DNA of 19,129 nt. Origin: Acinetobacter sp. GTDB lineage: Bacteria; Pseudomonadota; Gammaproteobacteria; Pseudomonadales; Moraxellaceae. Under the pieces are notes generated by a model. The model was not told the origin of the DNA and did no database searches. It saw nothing but the letters and a program-made list of their open reading frames with translations. The stretch spans positions 1 to 19,129 of the forward strand of contig JASLHF010000099.1 in assembly GCA_030152275.1 (NCBI GenBank), read 5' to 3'. This document shows positions 8,422-15,390 of this stretch, in pieces. A program made the position numbers and the translations under genes. The first letter of the stretch is position 1, and the number at the start of each line of letters is the position of its first letter.

Positions 8422-8450
8422 TAGATTTTCTGCTTAAAGCTTGCTATGGT
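8422..8450 (+). promoter_or_regulatory. Possible promoter for the SDR gene
   Basis: Extended -10 TGcTATGGT (8442-8450) with a weak -35 TAGATT (8422-8427) at 17-nt spacing, about 30 nt upstream of the ATG at 8481. Judged by eye only. Confidence 0.3.
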
Positions 8451-8480
8451 TTCTTAAATATTTATCAGCAGGCCAAAATA

Positions 8481-9242
8481 ATGAATATCCGCGATCAAAT
8501 TGTTTTAGTGACTGGCGGCGCACGCGGCCTTGGTCTGGCCATCAGCCAATGCTTAATCGCAGAAGGTGCACGTGTCGTGGTTAATTATCACAGCAGTAAA
8601 GCACAAGCAGAACAGTTGGCTCAGTTGCATCCACAGCAAGTTTTTGCCTGTCAGGCCGATGTCACCGATAAAGCACAAGTTGAACACATGTTCGCAGCTG
8701 CTAAAGCGCATTTTGGCGCGCCGGTCAATGCTGTGATCAATAACGCCTTAGTGCAGTTTGAATTTGACGGCGATGCGCGCCCGAAAATTGAAGATTTAAG
8801 CGCAGCCCGCATGCAGCAGCAGTTTGACGGCGCTGTCATCGCCGCTCTGTACACCACACAGGCTGCTTTGGCAGACATGAAACAGGCGGGCTTCGGACGC
8901 ATTGTCAATATTGGCACCAACCTTGTACAAAATCCGGTGGTGCCCTATCACGACTATACAGCGGCCAAAGCCGCACTGTTGGCCTTTACCCGCACGGCAG
9001 CGCATGATTTAGGTCAATACGGCATCAACGTCAACATGCTGTCCGGCGGCCTGCTGCACACCACCGATGCCAGCAAAGCGACTCCGGACTTTGTATTTGA
9101 ACTCATTGCCTCCTCGACCCCGCTGCGCCGCGTAACCACGCCAGAAGAATTTGCAGCTGCCATCATGATGTTCCTGTCGCCGTATTCACGCGCCGTGACT
9201 GGACAAAATCTAATTGTTGACGGCGGCCTCGTGAAAGGCTAA
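8481..9242 (+). CDS. SDR family NAD(P)-dependent oxidoreductase (FabG-like)
   Basis: A 253-aa classical short-chain dehydrogenase/reductase. The Rossmann fold carries TGGARGLG (11-18), Asp60 in QADVTD, and VINNALV (85-91) in place of the more usual NNAG. The catalytic pair is Tyr159 and Lys163 in YTAAK. The residue 13 before Tyr159, normally the catalytic Ser, is Thr146 in NIGTNLVQNP. The C-terminal VTGQNLIVDGGL is the usual SDR ending and fits a tetramer interface. FabG-type sequence suggests a 3-oxoacyl thioester or similar ketone substrate, but the fabG of fatty acid synthesis normally lies in a fab cluster, so this is probably a paralogue with another substrate. Start ATG has AGG 8 nt upstream. 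It precedes the acyltransferase gene by 121 bp. Confidence 0.85.
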   Translation: MNIRDQIVLVTGGARGLGLAISQCLIAEGARVVVNYHSSKAQAEQLAQLHPQQVFACQADVTDKAQVEHMFAAAKAHFGAPVNAVINNALVQFEFDGDARPKIEDLSAARMQQQFDGAVIAALYTTQAALADMKQAGFGRIVNIGTNLVQNPVVPYHDYTAAKAALLAFTRTAAHDLGQYGINVNMLSGGLLHTTDASKATPDFVFELIASSTPLRRVTTPEEFAAAIMMFLSPYSRAVTGQNLIVDGGLVKG

Positions 9243-9322
9243 CACAGCCAAATTCTGGCGCGCCCAACCGCACCGGATGCAAAGCGTCCCTCCTGCAGGC
9301 TTTCTCTTTCATTTCAGCTTCA

Positions 9323-9331
9323 TGCTAAACT
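9323..9331 (+). promoter_or_regulatory. Possible extended -10 element for the lpxL-like gene
   Basis: TGcTAAACT about 33 nt upstream of the ATG at 9364. The expected -35 position (TCTCTT) is poor, which is tolerated by extended -10 promoters. It suggests the acyltransferase and the downstream glycosyltransferase form a transcription unit separate from the SDR gene. Confidence 0.35.
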
Positions 9332-9363
9332 GAACGCTATTTTTAAGATTTGATTTAGCCCTT

Positions 9364-10299
9364 ATGAGTCAACAGCCAGATTATCAGCCCGGTCAATTTC
9401 AATGGTCGTTCCTGCTGCCGCACTATTGGGGCATTTGGATTGGCATTGTATTTCTGATGATCTTGGCGATTTTGCCATGGGCGATTCAGCACCGCTTGGC
9501 TGCTGCCATCGGCAACAGCGCTTTTAAATATTTAAAATCGCGCCGTAAAACGGCTGTACGCAATCTAGAAGTTTGCTTTCCTGAATGGAGCCCGGCACAA
9601 GTTCAGGACAATGCCCGTCAAGTTTTTGTAGACCAGATGATCGGTATTTTTGAGACATTAAATGCATGGTACTGCCCGCAGTGGTTCAAAGGCCGTGTCA
9701 GTATTGAAGGACTGGAGCATATTCAAAATGCACAGGCGGCAGGCAAAGGCGTACTGCTTCTAGGCACGCATTCCACTTTATTGGATGCCGGCGGTTATCT
9801 CTGCGCGCAGTATTTTGAACCAGACGTCGTCTATCGTCCGCAGAATAATCCGCTGCTGGACATGCTGATTTACCGCTGCCGCGCCACCATTTATGCCAAT
9901 CAAATTGACCATGACGATATGCGCGGGCTGATCCGCAACCTCAAAAACGGGCATGCCATTTGGTATAGCCCCGATCAAGACTTTGGCCTCAAGCAAGGCG
10001 TGATGGCGCCTTTTTTTGGCGTACCGGCCGCGACAGTCACTGCGCATCGCCGTTTACTCAAAATTTCTAAAGCAGTGGCGATTCCATTGTATTTTTACCG
10101 CGATGGCGACATTCGAAACCCGCAATATCATGTACTGATTGAACCCATGGTTGAAAATATGCCGAGTGGAGATGAGCTGGATGATGCCATTCGGGTCAAT
10201 AAAATTATTGAAAACCAGCTGCGTATCGCGCCTACTCAATACATGTGGTTTCACCGCCGCTTTAAAACCCGCCCAGAAGGCTACGACGAAATTTATTAA
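9364..10299 (+). CDS. lpxL: Lipid A biosynthesis lauroyl/palmitoleoyl acyltransferase, LpxL/LpxP type
   Basis: Transfers a secondary acyl chain from acyl-ACP to the lipid A precursor at the inner membrane. The 311-aa protein has a membrane anchor at about 21-41 (YWGIWIGIVFLMILAILPWA), the catalytic HX4D motif His136-STLL-Asp141, YRPQNNPLLD (157-166), WYSPDQDFGL (200-209) with the conserved DxDFG, and a C-terminus MWFHRRFKTRPEG that is near-identical to the E. coli LpxL/LpxP ending. The length matches the family (about 306 aa in E. coli). LpxL, LpxP or LpxM specificity cannot be fixed by eye; the ending favours LpxL/LpxP. No clear ribosome-binding site precedes the ATG. The glycosyltransferase gene starts 43 bp after its stop, which suggests joint expression for lipooligosaccharide assembly. 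Confidence 0.88.
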   Translation: MSQQPDYQPGQFQWSFLLPHYWGIWIGIVFLMILAILPWAIQHRLAAAIGNSAFKYLKSRRKTAVRNLEVCFPEWSPAQVQDNARQVFVDQMIGIFETLNAWYCPQWFKGRVSIEGLEHIQNAQAAGKGVLLLGTHSTLLDAGGYLCAQYFEPDVVYRPQNNPLLDMLIYRCRATIYANQIDHDDMRGLIRNLKNGHAIWYSPDQDFGLKQGVMAPFFGVPAATVTAHRRLLKISKAVAIPLYFYRDGDIRNPQYHVLIEPMVENMPSGDELDDAIRVNKIIENQLRIAPTQYMWFHRRFKTRPEGYDEIY

Positions 10300-10342
10300 C
10301 GGCATTGGCCCCGCTTTAAAAGCATAGAAGACGAGAAAAATT

Positions 10343-11449
10343 ATGAAAGTCATGCAGATTTTACCCGAACTGAACAGCGGCGGTGTGGAACGCGGCACAT
10401 TGGAAATTGCCCGCGCATTGATTGCCGAAGGCCATGAATCTTTGGTTGTGTCTAACGGCGGACGCATGGTGGCACAGCTGGAAGCCGAAGGCTCTATACA
10501 TTTAACCCTGCCTGTGCATAAAAAAGCGCTGTCTTCACTTTGGCAAATCCGCCCGCTGCGTAAATTAATCCTGCAGCATCGCCCTGACATTATTCATGTA
10601 CGCTCCCGCGTGCCCGCATGGCTCACCCATTTTGCGCTAAAAGGCATGCCGGCAGATCAGCGCCCGCATCTCATCAGTACTGTGCACGGCTTTTATTCAA
10701 TCAACCGCTACAGCCAAATTATGACGCAGGCGGAAAAAGTTATTGCCGTGTCAGACAGTGTCGTGAAATACATCACCGACAATTACAAAAACTGCCCGCC
10801 TGCAGATATTGTGCGTATTTATCGCGGTATCGACCCGCTGGCTTTTCCGCATGGCTATCAGCCGCCGGTGCAGTGGATGAATCAAACGTTCAAAGATTTT
10901 CCAGAACTGGAACATAAATTCCTGCTTTGCCTGCCGGGACGCATTACCCGTTTAAAAGGCCATGAAACCCTGATCGCACTGATGGAACAGCTGACTGCAC
11001 AATATCCTCAGCTTCACGCTGTCGTTGTCGGCGGTGCAGACCCGAAAAAAGCGGCCTATTTAAAAGAAATGCAGGACAGTATTCAAGCCAAAGGCTTAAG
11101 TGAAAAAATTACTTTTGCCGGCCACCGCTCAGATATTCGTGAATGGCTGGCATTCAGTGACACTGTGCTGTCTTTGTCCAATCAGGCGGAAACGTTTGGC
11201 CGCACTGCACTGGAAGCGCTCTCTGTCGGTACACCCGTGATTGGCTGGAACCGCGGCGGTGTGGCGGAGATTCTGTCACAGCTGTATCCGCAAGGCTTAA
11301 TTGCTGTGGATGATCAAAGTGCGCTGCTGGCCGCAGTGAAAAAGCATATCGATACGCCGCAGCAGGTTGCACCCGTGCAGCAGTTCAGCTTAAAAGAGAT
11401 GTGTGATCAGACCCTTAATGTTTATCAACAAATTTTGAAGATGCATTAA
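10343..11449 (+). CDS. Glycosyltransferase family 4 (GT-B), probable LOS/LPS core enzyme
   Basis: A 368-aa retaining glycosyltransferase with two Rossmann domains. The N-domain begins MKVMQILPELNSGGVERGT, with the Gly-rich acceptor/donor loop. The C-domain contains PGRITRLKGHETLI (198-211; Arg200 and Lys205 are the usual phosphate contacts), ITFAGHRSDIREWLAFSD (256-273) and the EX7E motif Glu283-TFGRTAL-Glu291, which binds the nucleotide sugar. GGVAEI (305-310) closes the site. The family uses UDP-, GDP- or ADP-activated sugars; the sugar here cannot be predicted. No membrane segment is present, so it acts at the cytoplasmic face. It follows the lpxL-like gene by 43 bp, which fits a role in the LOS core. 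It is convergent with the decaying minus-strand operon. Confidence 0.88.
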   Translation: MKVMQILPELNSGGVERGTLEIARALIAEGHESLVVSNGGRMVAQLEAEGSIHLTLPVHKKALSSLWQIRPLRKLILQHRPDIIHVRSRVPAWLTHFALKGMPADQRPHLISTVHGFYSINRYSQIMTQAEKVIAVSDSVVKYITDNYKNCPPADIVRIYRGIDPLAFPHGYQPPVQWMNQTFKDFPELEHKFLLCLPGRITRLKGHETLIALMEQLTAQYPQLHAVVVGGADPKKAAYLKEMQDSIQAKGLSEKITFAGHRSDIREWLAFSDTVLSLSNQAETFGRTALEALSVGTPVIGWNRGGVAEILSQLYPQGLIAVDDQSALLAAVKKHIDTPQQVAPVQQFSLKEMCDQTLNVYQQILKMH

Positions 11450-11475
11450 TGGCGCTCTTTTTCCTGTTTTAACTT

Positions 11476-11962
11476 TTAGCCTGACAGGCAAAAAATCCAG
11501 CATGCCATTAAATGCTGTATTAAAAACTGCTGCTGTATGTTCTGTTCAGGTATGCATCCATATCGGCGCACTTGAGCACAGCCGAAATATCCAACAGATT
11601 GATCAAAATTCTGCCATTGGATGTTCTGCCGCTCATAGCCTTTGATAAAGGCCTTTTCTATTGATTTGATCAGGCCATCATAAGCTGGCTGGACTGATAC
11701 TTCAGCAATCAGAATGCGTTCAATAAATACTAAATACGGGGAATAGGCCGCGAAAATGCCTGTGCAAAATTGCATTCACTGAACGACTGAACCGCCAAGA
11801 AGGTTTGCTGCAGTTCAATGGTCTGAGGCAAGCTATACGTCCAGCAAATGCGGCGGCTCATCTGCGGAAAGCAGAAAAGCAATAATGTGGTCGATAAACA
11901 TGCAGCACTTCCGTTTCATTCCAGTGAACCGGCATAGACGTTTCAACATCCATCACCATCAT
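11476..11962 (-). pseudogene. Broken gene of unknown function (three frameshifts)
   Basis: An ATG at 11962 overlaps the TGA of the upstream gene by 4 bp (ATGA), the usual sign of translational coupling. The reading then needs three frame changes. Frame one runs MMVMDVETSMPVHWNETEVL and beyond; it shifts near 11889-11900 to HIIAFLLSADEPPHLL, near 11834-11850 to WTYSLPQTIELQQTFLAVQS, and near 11752-11758 to FAAYSPYLVFIERILIAEVS, which stays open to 11476. Joined, this gives a protein of about 160 aa with no domain I recognise. Each joined segment reads as ordinary protein, and the third lesion is a one-base loss in a T tract. The last open segment from the Met at 11775 is 99 codons and could be miscalled as a gene. 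A terminator hairpin lies over its final codons. Confidence 0.6.
11489..11517 (-). terminator. Rho-independent terminator of the decayed minus-strand operon
   Basis: On the minus strand, a 6-bp stem CAGCAT/ATGCTG (11512-11517 with 11498-11503) with an 8-nt loop is followed by a T6 tract (A run 11490-11495). It may also block transcription coming the other way from the glycosyltransferase gene, for which no separate plus-strand terminator is evident. Confidence 0.6.
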
Positions 11963-12276
11963 CCCTTCCAAACGCGATACTTGACCGTCAGCCACAGGAT
12001 CAGTGGCAGTAAAATCATATTCAGTATGTCACGCAAGCTTTGTCCAATCCGCCAATAGCCTTTATCCAAAATATCATGCCGTGCGCCAAACAACGCTGCC
12101 GCAATGGCAATCATGATTACGCTCCAAAGCGCATAATTGGATTTTAACTGACGCTGATGCATCAAAGCCGCAATCAAATAGACCAGCATTCCACCATAAA
12201 TCAATCCAGCATCACTGGACAGCTGTGTCGTTTGCAAAAAAGCGCTGCGCCATTCATTCAGCAAAGAGGTGTTCAT
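11959..12276 (-). CDS. Small three-helix membrane protein of unknown function
   Basis: A 105-aa protein from the ATG at 12276 (a GTG nine bases upstream would add three residues). Hydrophobic segments lie at about residues 24-40 (AGLIYGGMLVYLIAALM), 48-63 (YALWSVIMIAIAAALF) and 84-98 (DILNMILLPLILWLT). A charged GARHDILDKGYW loop precedes the last helix. The layout, ending in SLRDILN before a C-terminal helix, recalls a family of small bacterial membrane proteins, but I cannot name it. GTGAG about 4 nt upstream is a weak ribosome-binding site. It lies between two broken genes: the upstream one ends in TAA just before the GTG at 12285, and the downstream one overlaps its stop by 4 bp. It is the only intact member of that operon. 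Confidence 0.65.
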   Translation of the reverse strand: MNTSLLNEWRSAFLQTTQLSSDAGLIYGGMLVYLIAALMHQRQLKSNYALWSVIMIAIAAALFGARHDILDKGYWRIGQSLRDILNMILLPLILWLTVKYRVWKG

Positions 12277-12285
12277 AAGACTCAC

Positions 12286-12490
12286 TTATTGTTGTTCAAT
12301 TTTTTCAGTATTTTGATTTAATTTTTGGCCGGTGCCGAATTGCTCTTCCTTCAAACCAAGAAGCGATGCGCAAAATATCCCGCCAACGGGGCTTACTTTA
12401 AAAGTTTAACGCGGAAAAATGAAGCAGCCATGACCGGCAAATATAAAAATAAGCGCGATCGCTTTTAACAGCTCGACCGTACGTTTTCAC
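12286..12490 (-). pseudogene. Remnant of a small membrane protein gene (frameshift and in-frame stop)
   Basis: The minus strand reads TVELLKAIALIFIFAGHGCF as a likely membrane helix, then FIFPR, a TAA at 12406-12408, and then in the same frame TFKVSPVGGIFCASLLGLKE and EQFGTGQKLNQNTEKIEQQ ending in TAA at 12286-12288. A GTG at 12490 with AGG just upstream would start it as MKTVELL if one base were removed near 12480. Both halves read as natural protein, and the stop abuts the next gene, so this looks like the first gene of a decaying operon. An alternative is a real short gene ending at the TAA at 12406. No family is recognised. Confidence 0.4.
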
Positions 12491-12552
12491 TGCCTGCAGT
12501 TTAAATGGGAACAGGCGAGATTAATTCATCATACGATCCGCCACAAAAGCAA

Positions 12553-12583
12553 ACCCGAGTTCTGCATCCTGCAAAACTCGGGT
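12553..12583. terminator. Strong hairpin, possible minus-strand terminator
   Basis: Perfect 9-bp stem ACCCGAGTT / AACTCGGGT, one C-A mismatch, then an inner TGCA/TGCA stem closing a 3-nt loop. On the minus strand the stem is followed by TTGCTTTTG, a poor U-rich tail. There is no T tract on the plus strand. Confidence 0.5.
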
Positions 12584-12725
12584 CTATGAGGTTTGTGCTT
12601 TCACAAGTTTTATTTTTATTTTAAATGGCTTTCCTTTCCTGCATCATATCCATGATGCCTTCCATCAGCGCCGTCTTCCTTAGTGGGATGATCCGTTCCC
12701 GAGTCCATTTGCCGATGAATTAAGA

Positions 12726-12752
12726 GTAGGGCTTTTTACAAAGCTTGCCTAC
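12726..12752. other. Bulged hairpin downstream of the EEP gene
   Basis: GTAGG-GCTTT pairs with AAAGC-CCTAC around a TTAC loop, giving 10 bp with a 3-nt bulge (12745-12747). It lies 55 nt after the minus-strand EEP stop and has no T tract on either strand. It may be a 3'-end processing structure or a decayed terminator. Confidence 0.4.
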
Positions 12753-12807
12753 CCGCCATCAGCCGAAATCGCTGTAAGCCATTTCGTACACTTTTCTCTT
12801 AAAAAAT

Positions 12808-13935
12808 TCAGCGCTTTTCAGTCGGCTGTTTATGCTCTTGCGCAATTTCATCCGTCACAGGCTTTTCTTCTCTTTCAGCCTTTTCAATACCATCCCGTAT
12901 CGCTTCCTTTGCTTCTTGCTCATCCGCATCGGTCTGCTCCAGCTCCTCTTGAATCTGCTCAAACACTCGCCCAGTTTGCAGACAGACATACACTGGAAAA
13001 TGGTCAGAACCAATATGGCGCAAGCGTTTCATCTGTACCAGCGCAAAATCGGCACTGTGAAACACATGATCCAGCGACCAGCGTAAAAGCGGATAATCTG
13101 CATGAAACGTATTGACATAACGGCGTCCAACCCGCGGGTCCAGCAGCCCGCTAATACGCTGAAACAGGCGTGTGGTCCGCGACCAGGCCACATCATTTAA
13201 GTCCCCCATAACAATACAGCTTTCATCTAAATCTTTAATCTGATCACCGACAATCAACAGTTCTGCATCACGTAAAGTTGAATCTTTAGCTTCGGTTGGA
13301 CTAGGCGGTTTCGGATGCAGGCAGTACAGTTTCACCACTTCGCCGGAGCGCAAAATCACCGAAGTATGGATGGACGGAATTTCATCACTTAAAATAAACT
13401 TGACCTGCGTGTCCTGCAGCGGCAGCCGGCTGTACAAATGCATGCCGTACAGATTATCTAAAGGTACCGGCACCCGGTAAGGATAGTCTGTTTCAATCAC
13501 GCTCAACGCTTTTTGCCACGCTTGGTCCGATTCCAAAGTCAGCACCAAATCCGGCTGGCACTTTTCAATTTCCTCAAGCAAACGCGAGTAATGATCATTG
13601 GGCGTTAATACATTCGATACAATCATCGAAATCTGCCGTTCAGGCTTCAGCTGATGCCCGCGAACCCATTTAACCTGTTTTTTCCATAGAAACGTGTATG
13701 GCAGCACCATTTTCAACTGGTAGGCCAGTGCCCCTATCAGCGCAATTAAAATCAGCTGACGGGCCAAGTCCCACGGTGCACGCCAAAAGATCATCGCAGC
13801 CAATGCAATCAGGCCAACGGCTAAAATTTGCAGCCGCGGGAAATCTGCACCGCGAAACCACCATTCATCACGCGGAATCAGTGACCAAAAGCTCAGCCAA
13901 ATCACAATAAGCGACAGCGCCTCAATTACAGCCAT
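12808..13935 (-). CDS. Membrane-anchored endonuclease/exonuclease/phosphatase (EEP) family protein
   Basis: A 375-aa protein. The N-terminus has hydrophobic segments at about 4-20, 36-51 and 60-80, then an EEP (DNase I-like) catalytic domain at about 100-320. Visible active-site residues are Asn108 (SNVL), Glu135 (LTLES), His207 (LHPKPP), Asp245 and Asn247 (GDLND), Asp289-His290 (SLDH) and Asp311-His312 (GSDHFP). The full set is present, so it should be active on a phosphodiester or phosphomonoester. With the membrane region before it, the domain probably faces the periplasm, as in related membrane-linked EEP proteins. Residues 324-375 are a Glu/Lys-rich, probably helical tail. The start ATG is supported by AGGAGG (13943-13948). 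Substrate is unknown. It is divergent from asd. Confidence 0.85.
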   Translation of the reverse strand: MAVIEALSLIVIWLSFWSLIPRDEWWFRGADFPRLQILAVGLIALAAMIFWRAPWDLARQLILIALIGALAYQLKMVLPYTFLWKKQVKWVRGHQLKPERQISMIVSNVLTPNDHYSRLLEEIEKCQPDLVLTLESDQAWQKALSVIETDYPYRVPVPLDNLYGMHLYSRLPLQDTQVKFILSDEIPSIHTSVILRSGEVVKLYCLHPKPPSPTEAKDSTLRDAELLIVGDQIKDLDESCIVMGDLNDVAWSRTTRLFQRISGLLDPRVGRRYVNTFHADYPLLRWSLDHVFHSADFALVQMKRLRHIGSDHFPVYVCLQTGRVFEQIQEELEQTDADEQEAKEAIRDGIEKAEREEKPVTDEIAQEHKQPTEKR

Positions 13936-14014
13936 AAACCTGCCTCCTGCTTATATTCTTAATTTTTTATTGATTTATAAATTTATATCAATTTTGCATG
14001 TAACATAAACAAGA

Positions 14015-14030
14015 TATATTGCACAATATA
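14015..14030. promoter_or_regulatory. Perfect 7-2-7 palindrome, candidate operator
   Basis: TATATTG-CA-CAATATA lies in the divergent region between the EEP gene and asd, 25 nt upstream of the candidate asd -35. Surrounding DNA is very AT-rich, so some palindromes are expected by chance. Confidence 0.35.
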
Positions 14031-14054
14031 ATTGGTGTTTTCATTCTGCAGCGC

Positions 14055-14082
14055 TTGCAGTTATACGCTCTTTTGATACACT
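14055..14082 (+). promoter_or_regulatory. Likely asd promoter
   Basis: -35 TTGCAG (14055-14060), a 16-nt spacer and an extended -10 TGaTACACT (14074-14082). It predicts a start site near 14089 and a leader of about 35 nt. Confidence 0.5.
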
Positions 14083-14124
14083 CGAACCCCCTTTTTATTT
14101 TTTAACGCACCGAGGCAAAGTGAC

Positions 14125-15243
14125 ATGAAAGTAGGTCTGGTCGGTTGGCGCGGGATGGTTGGTTCCGTCCTTATGCAACGTATGGTTGAAGAGAATGATT
14201 TTGCTCATTTTGAGCCATTTTATTTTTCTACCAGTAATGCTGGCGGCGAAGCGCCTGCATTTGGCGGCAAGACCGCCCCAGCACTTATGGATGCATCAGA
14301 CATTAAGAGTCTGAAGCAAATGGATGTCATTATTACCTGCCAAGGCGGCGATTACACGACTGAAGTTTTTCCAAAACTGAAAGCTGAAGGCTGGAAAGGC
14401 TACTGGATTGACGCTGCATCTACCCTGCGCATGGATGATGAAGCGATCATCGTGCTGGATCCGGTCAATATGAACGTGATCAAAGAGGGCTTGGCCAAAG
14501 GCACAAAAACCTTTGTTGGCGGCAACTGTACTGTTTCACTGATGCTGATGGGCTTAGGCGGTTTATTCCAAAAAAATTTAGTGGAATGGGCAACGTCTAT
14601 GACGTATCAGGCAGCTTCAGGCGCCGGCGCGCAAAATATGCGTGAACTGATTACCGGTATGGGCTACCTGTACAACAACACCAAAGATTTGCTGGATGAT
14701 CCAAAATCACCAATTTTAGATATCGACTCTAAAATTGCAGCGCTGCAGCGCGGTGAAGGCTTCCCATCTGCAAACTTTGGTGTGCCTTTAGCCGGTTCTT
14801 TAATTCCATATATCGACAAGCAGCTGGAAAGCGGCCAATCGAAAGAAGAATGGAAAGGTCAGGTTGAAACCAACAAGATTCTAGGCAATCAGCAAATCGT
14901 GCCGATTGACGGTCACTGCGTGCGTATCGGCGCAATGCGCTGCCATTCACAGGCTATCACGCTCAAATTGAAAAAAGATGTGCCTTTGGATGAAATCGAA
15001 GACATTATCCAAAGCGCCAATGACTGGTCTAAAGTTATTCCAAATACTCGCGAAGCGTCCATGACAGATTTAACACCTGTTGCAGTGACTGGCACGCTGT
15101 CTGTACCAGTTGGCCGTTTGCGCAAAATGAATATGGGCAAAGAATATTTGGGCGCATTCACTGTAGGTGACCAATTGCTTTGGGGCGCAGCTGAACCGCT
15201 TCGCCGCATGCTGCGCATCCTGATTGACTATAAAAATGCATAA
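14125..15243 (+). CDS. asd: Aspartate-semialdehyde dehydrogenase
   Basis: Reduces L-aspartyl-4-phosphate to aspartate semialdehyde with NADPH, feeding lysine/diaminopimelate, threonine and methionine synthesis. The 372-aa protein has the NADP-binding GWRGMVGS (7-14) and the catalytic Cys135 in GGNCTVSL. Gln162 (YQAASGAG), Arg267 (CVRIGAM) and His274 (RCHSQ) fill the active site. These positions match E. coli Asd numbering exactly, which puts it in the Gram-negative branch rather than the Gram-positive/archaeal one. GAGG lies 9 nt upstream of the ATG. It is followed by a terminator at 15269-15299 and is preceded by its own promoter, so it is probably monocistronic. Confidence 0.97.
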   Translation: MKVGLVGWRGMVGSVLMQRMVEENDFAHFEPFYFSTSNAGGEAPAFGGKTAPALMDASDIKSLKQMDVIITCQGGDYTTEVFPKLKAEGWKGYWIDAASTLRMDDEAIIVLDPVNMNVIKEGLAKGTKTFVGGNCTVSLMLMGLGGLFQKNLVEWATSMTYQAASGAGAQNMRELITGMGYLYNNTKDLLDDPKSPILDIDSKIAALQRGEGFPSANFGVPLAGSLIPYIDKQLESGQSKEEWKGQVETNKILGNQQIVPIDGHCVRIGAMRCHSQAITLKLKKDVPLDEIEDIIQSANDWSKVIPNTREASMTDLTPVAVTGTLSVPVGRLRKMNMGKEYLGAFTVGDQLLWGAAEPLRRMLRILIDYKNA

Positions 15244-15268
15244 GCCTGCTTAAGCGCAGATTATGCTG

Positions 15269-15299
15269 AAAAGCCGGCCTCAAAAGACCGGCTTTTTTT
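15269..15299 (+). terminator. Rho-independent terminator of asd
   Basis: Stem AAAAGCCGG / CCGGCTTTT with a 10-nt loop and a T7 tract, 25 nt after the asd stop codon. Confidence 0.9.
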
Positions 15300-15390
15300 A
15301 TGTAGTATTCTTGTTAATATTTTACAATTGTTCAACATGCCGTTAATCTATCCTTTTCGCTATGCGGCCTTGCCTGAGCTAAAGATTAAG

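Larger units (their letters stand above)
12491..12807. other. Intergenic stretch with two hairpins and no convincing gene
   Basis: Contains the hairpins at 12553-12583 and 12726-12752. All frames on both strands are broken by stops at short intervals. The longest fragments are 30-33 codons: on the minus strand one starting MDSGTDHPTKEDGADG and one ending in LMEGIMDMMQERKAI, and on the plus strand one starting MAFLSCIISMMPS. None has a ribosome-binding site, so I call no gene. The fragments could be the remains of one more decayed gene. Confidence 0.5.

Noticed and set aside
9280..9310. Short GGATGC/GCGTCC hairpin followed by a pyrimidine-rich stretch after the SDR gene as a terminator
   Set aside because: Only 6 bp with a G-T pair and no continuous T tract; too weak to call.
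10054..10590. 178-codon minus-strand frame opposite the lpxL/glycosyltransferase junction
   Set aside because: It overlaps two confident genes on the plus strand, and its sequence has no coherent domain or start signal.
11476..11775. 99-codon minus-strand frame as an independent gene
   Set aside because: Its Met lies within a longer broken gene, the upstream sequence continues as natural protein in other frames, and no ribosome-binding site precedes it.
12624..12722. 32-codon plus-strand frame starting MAFLSCIISMMPS
   Set aside because: No ribosome-binding site, no recognisable features, and the opposite strand is equally open in two frames.
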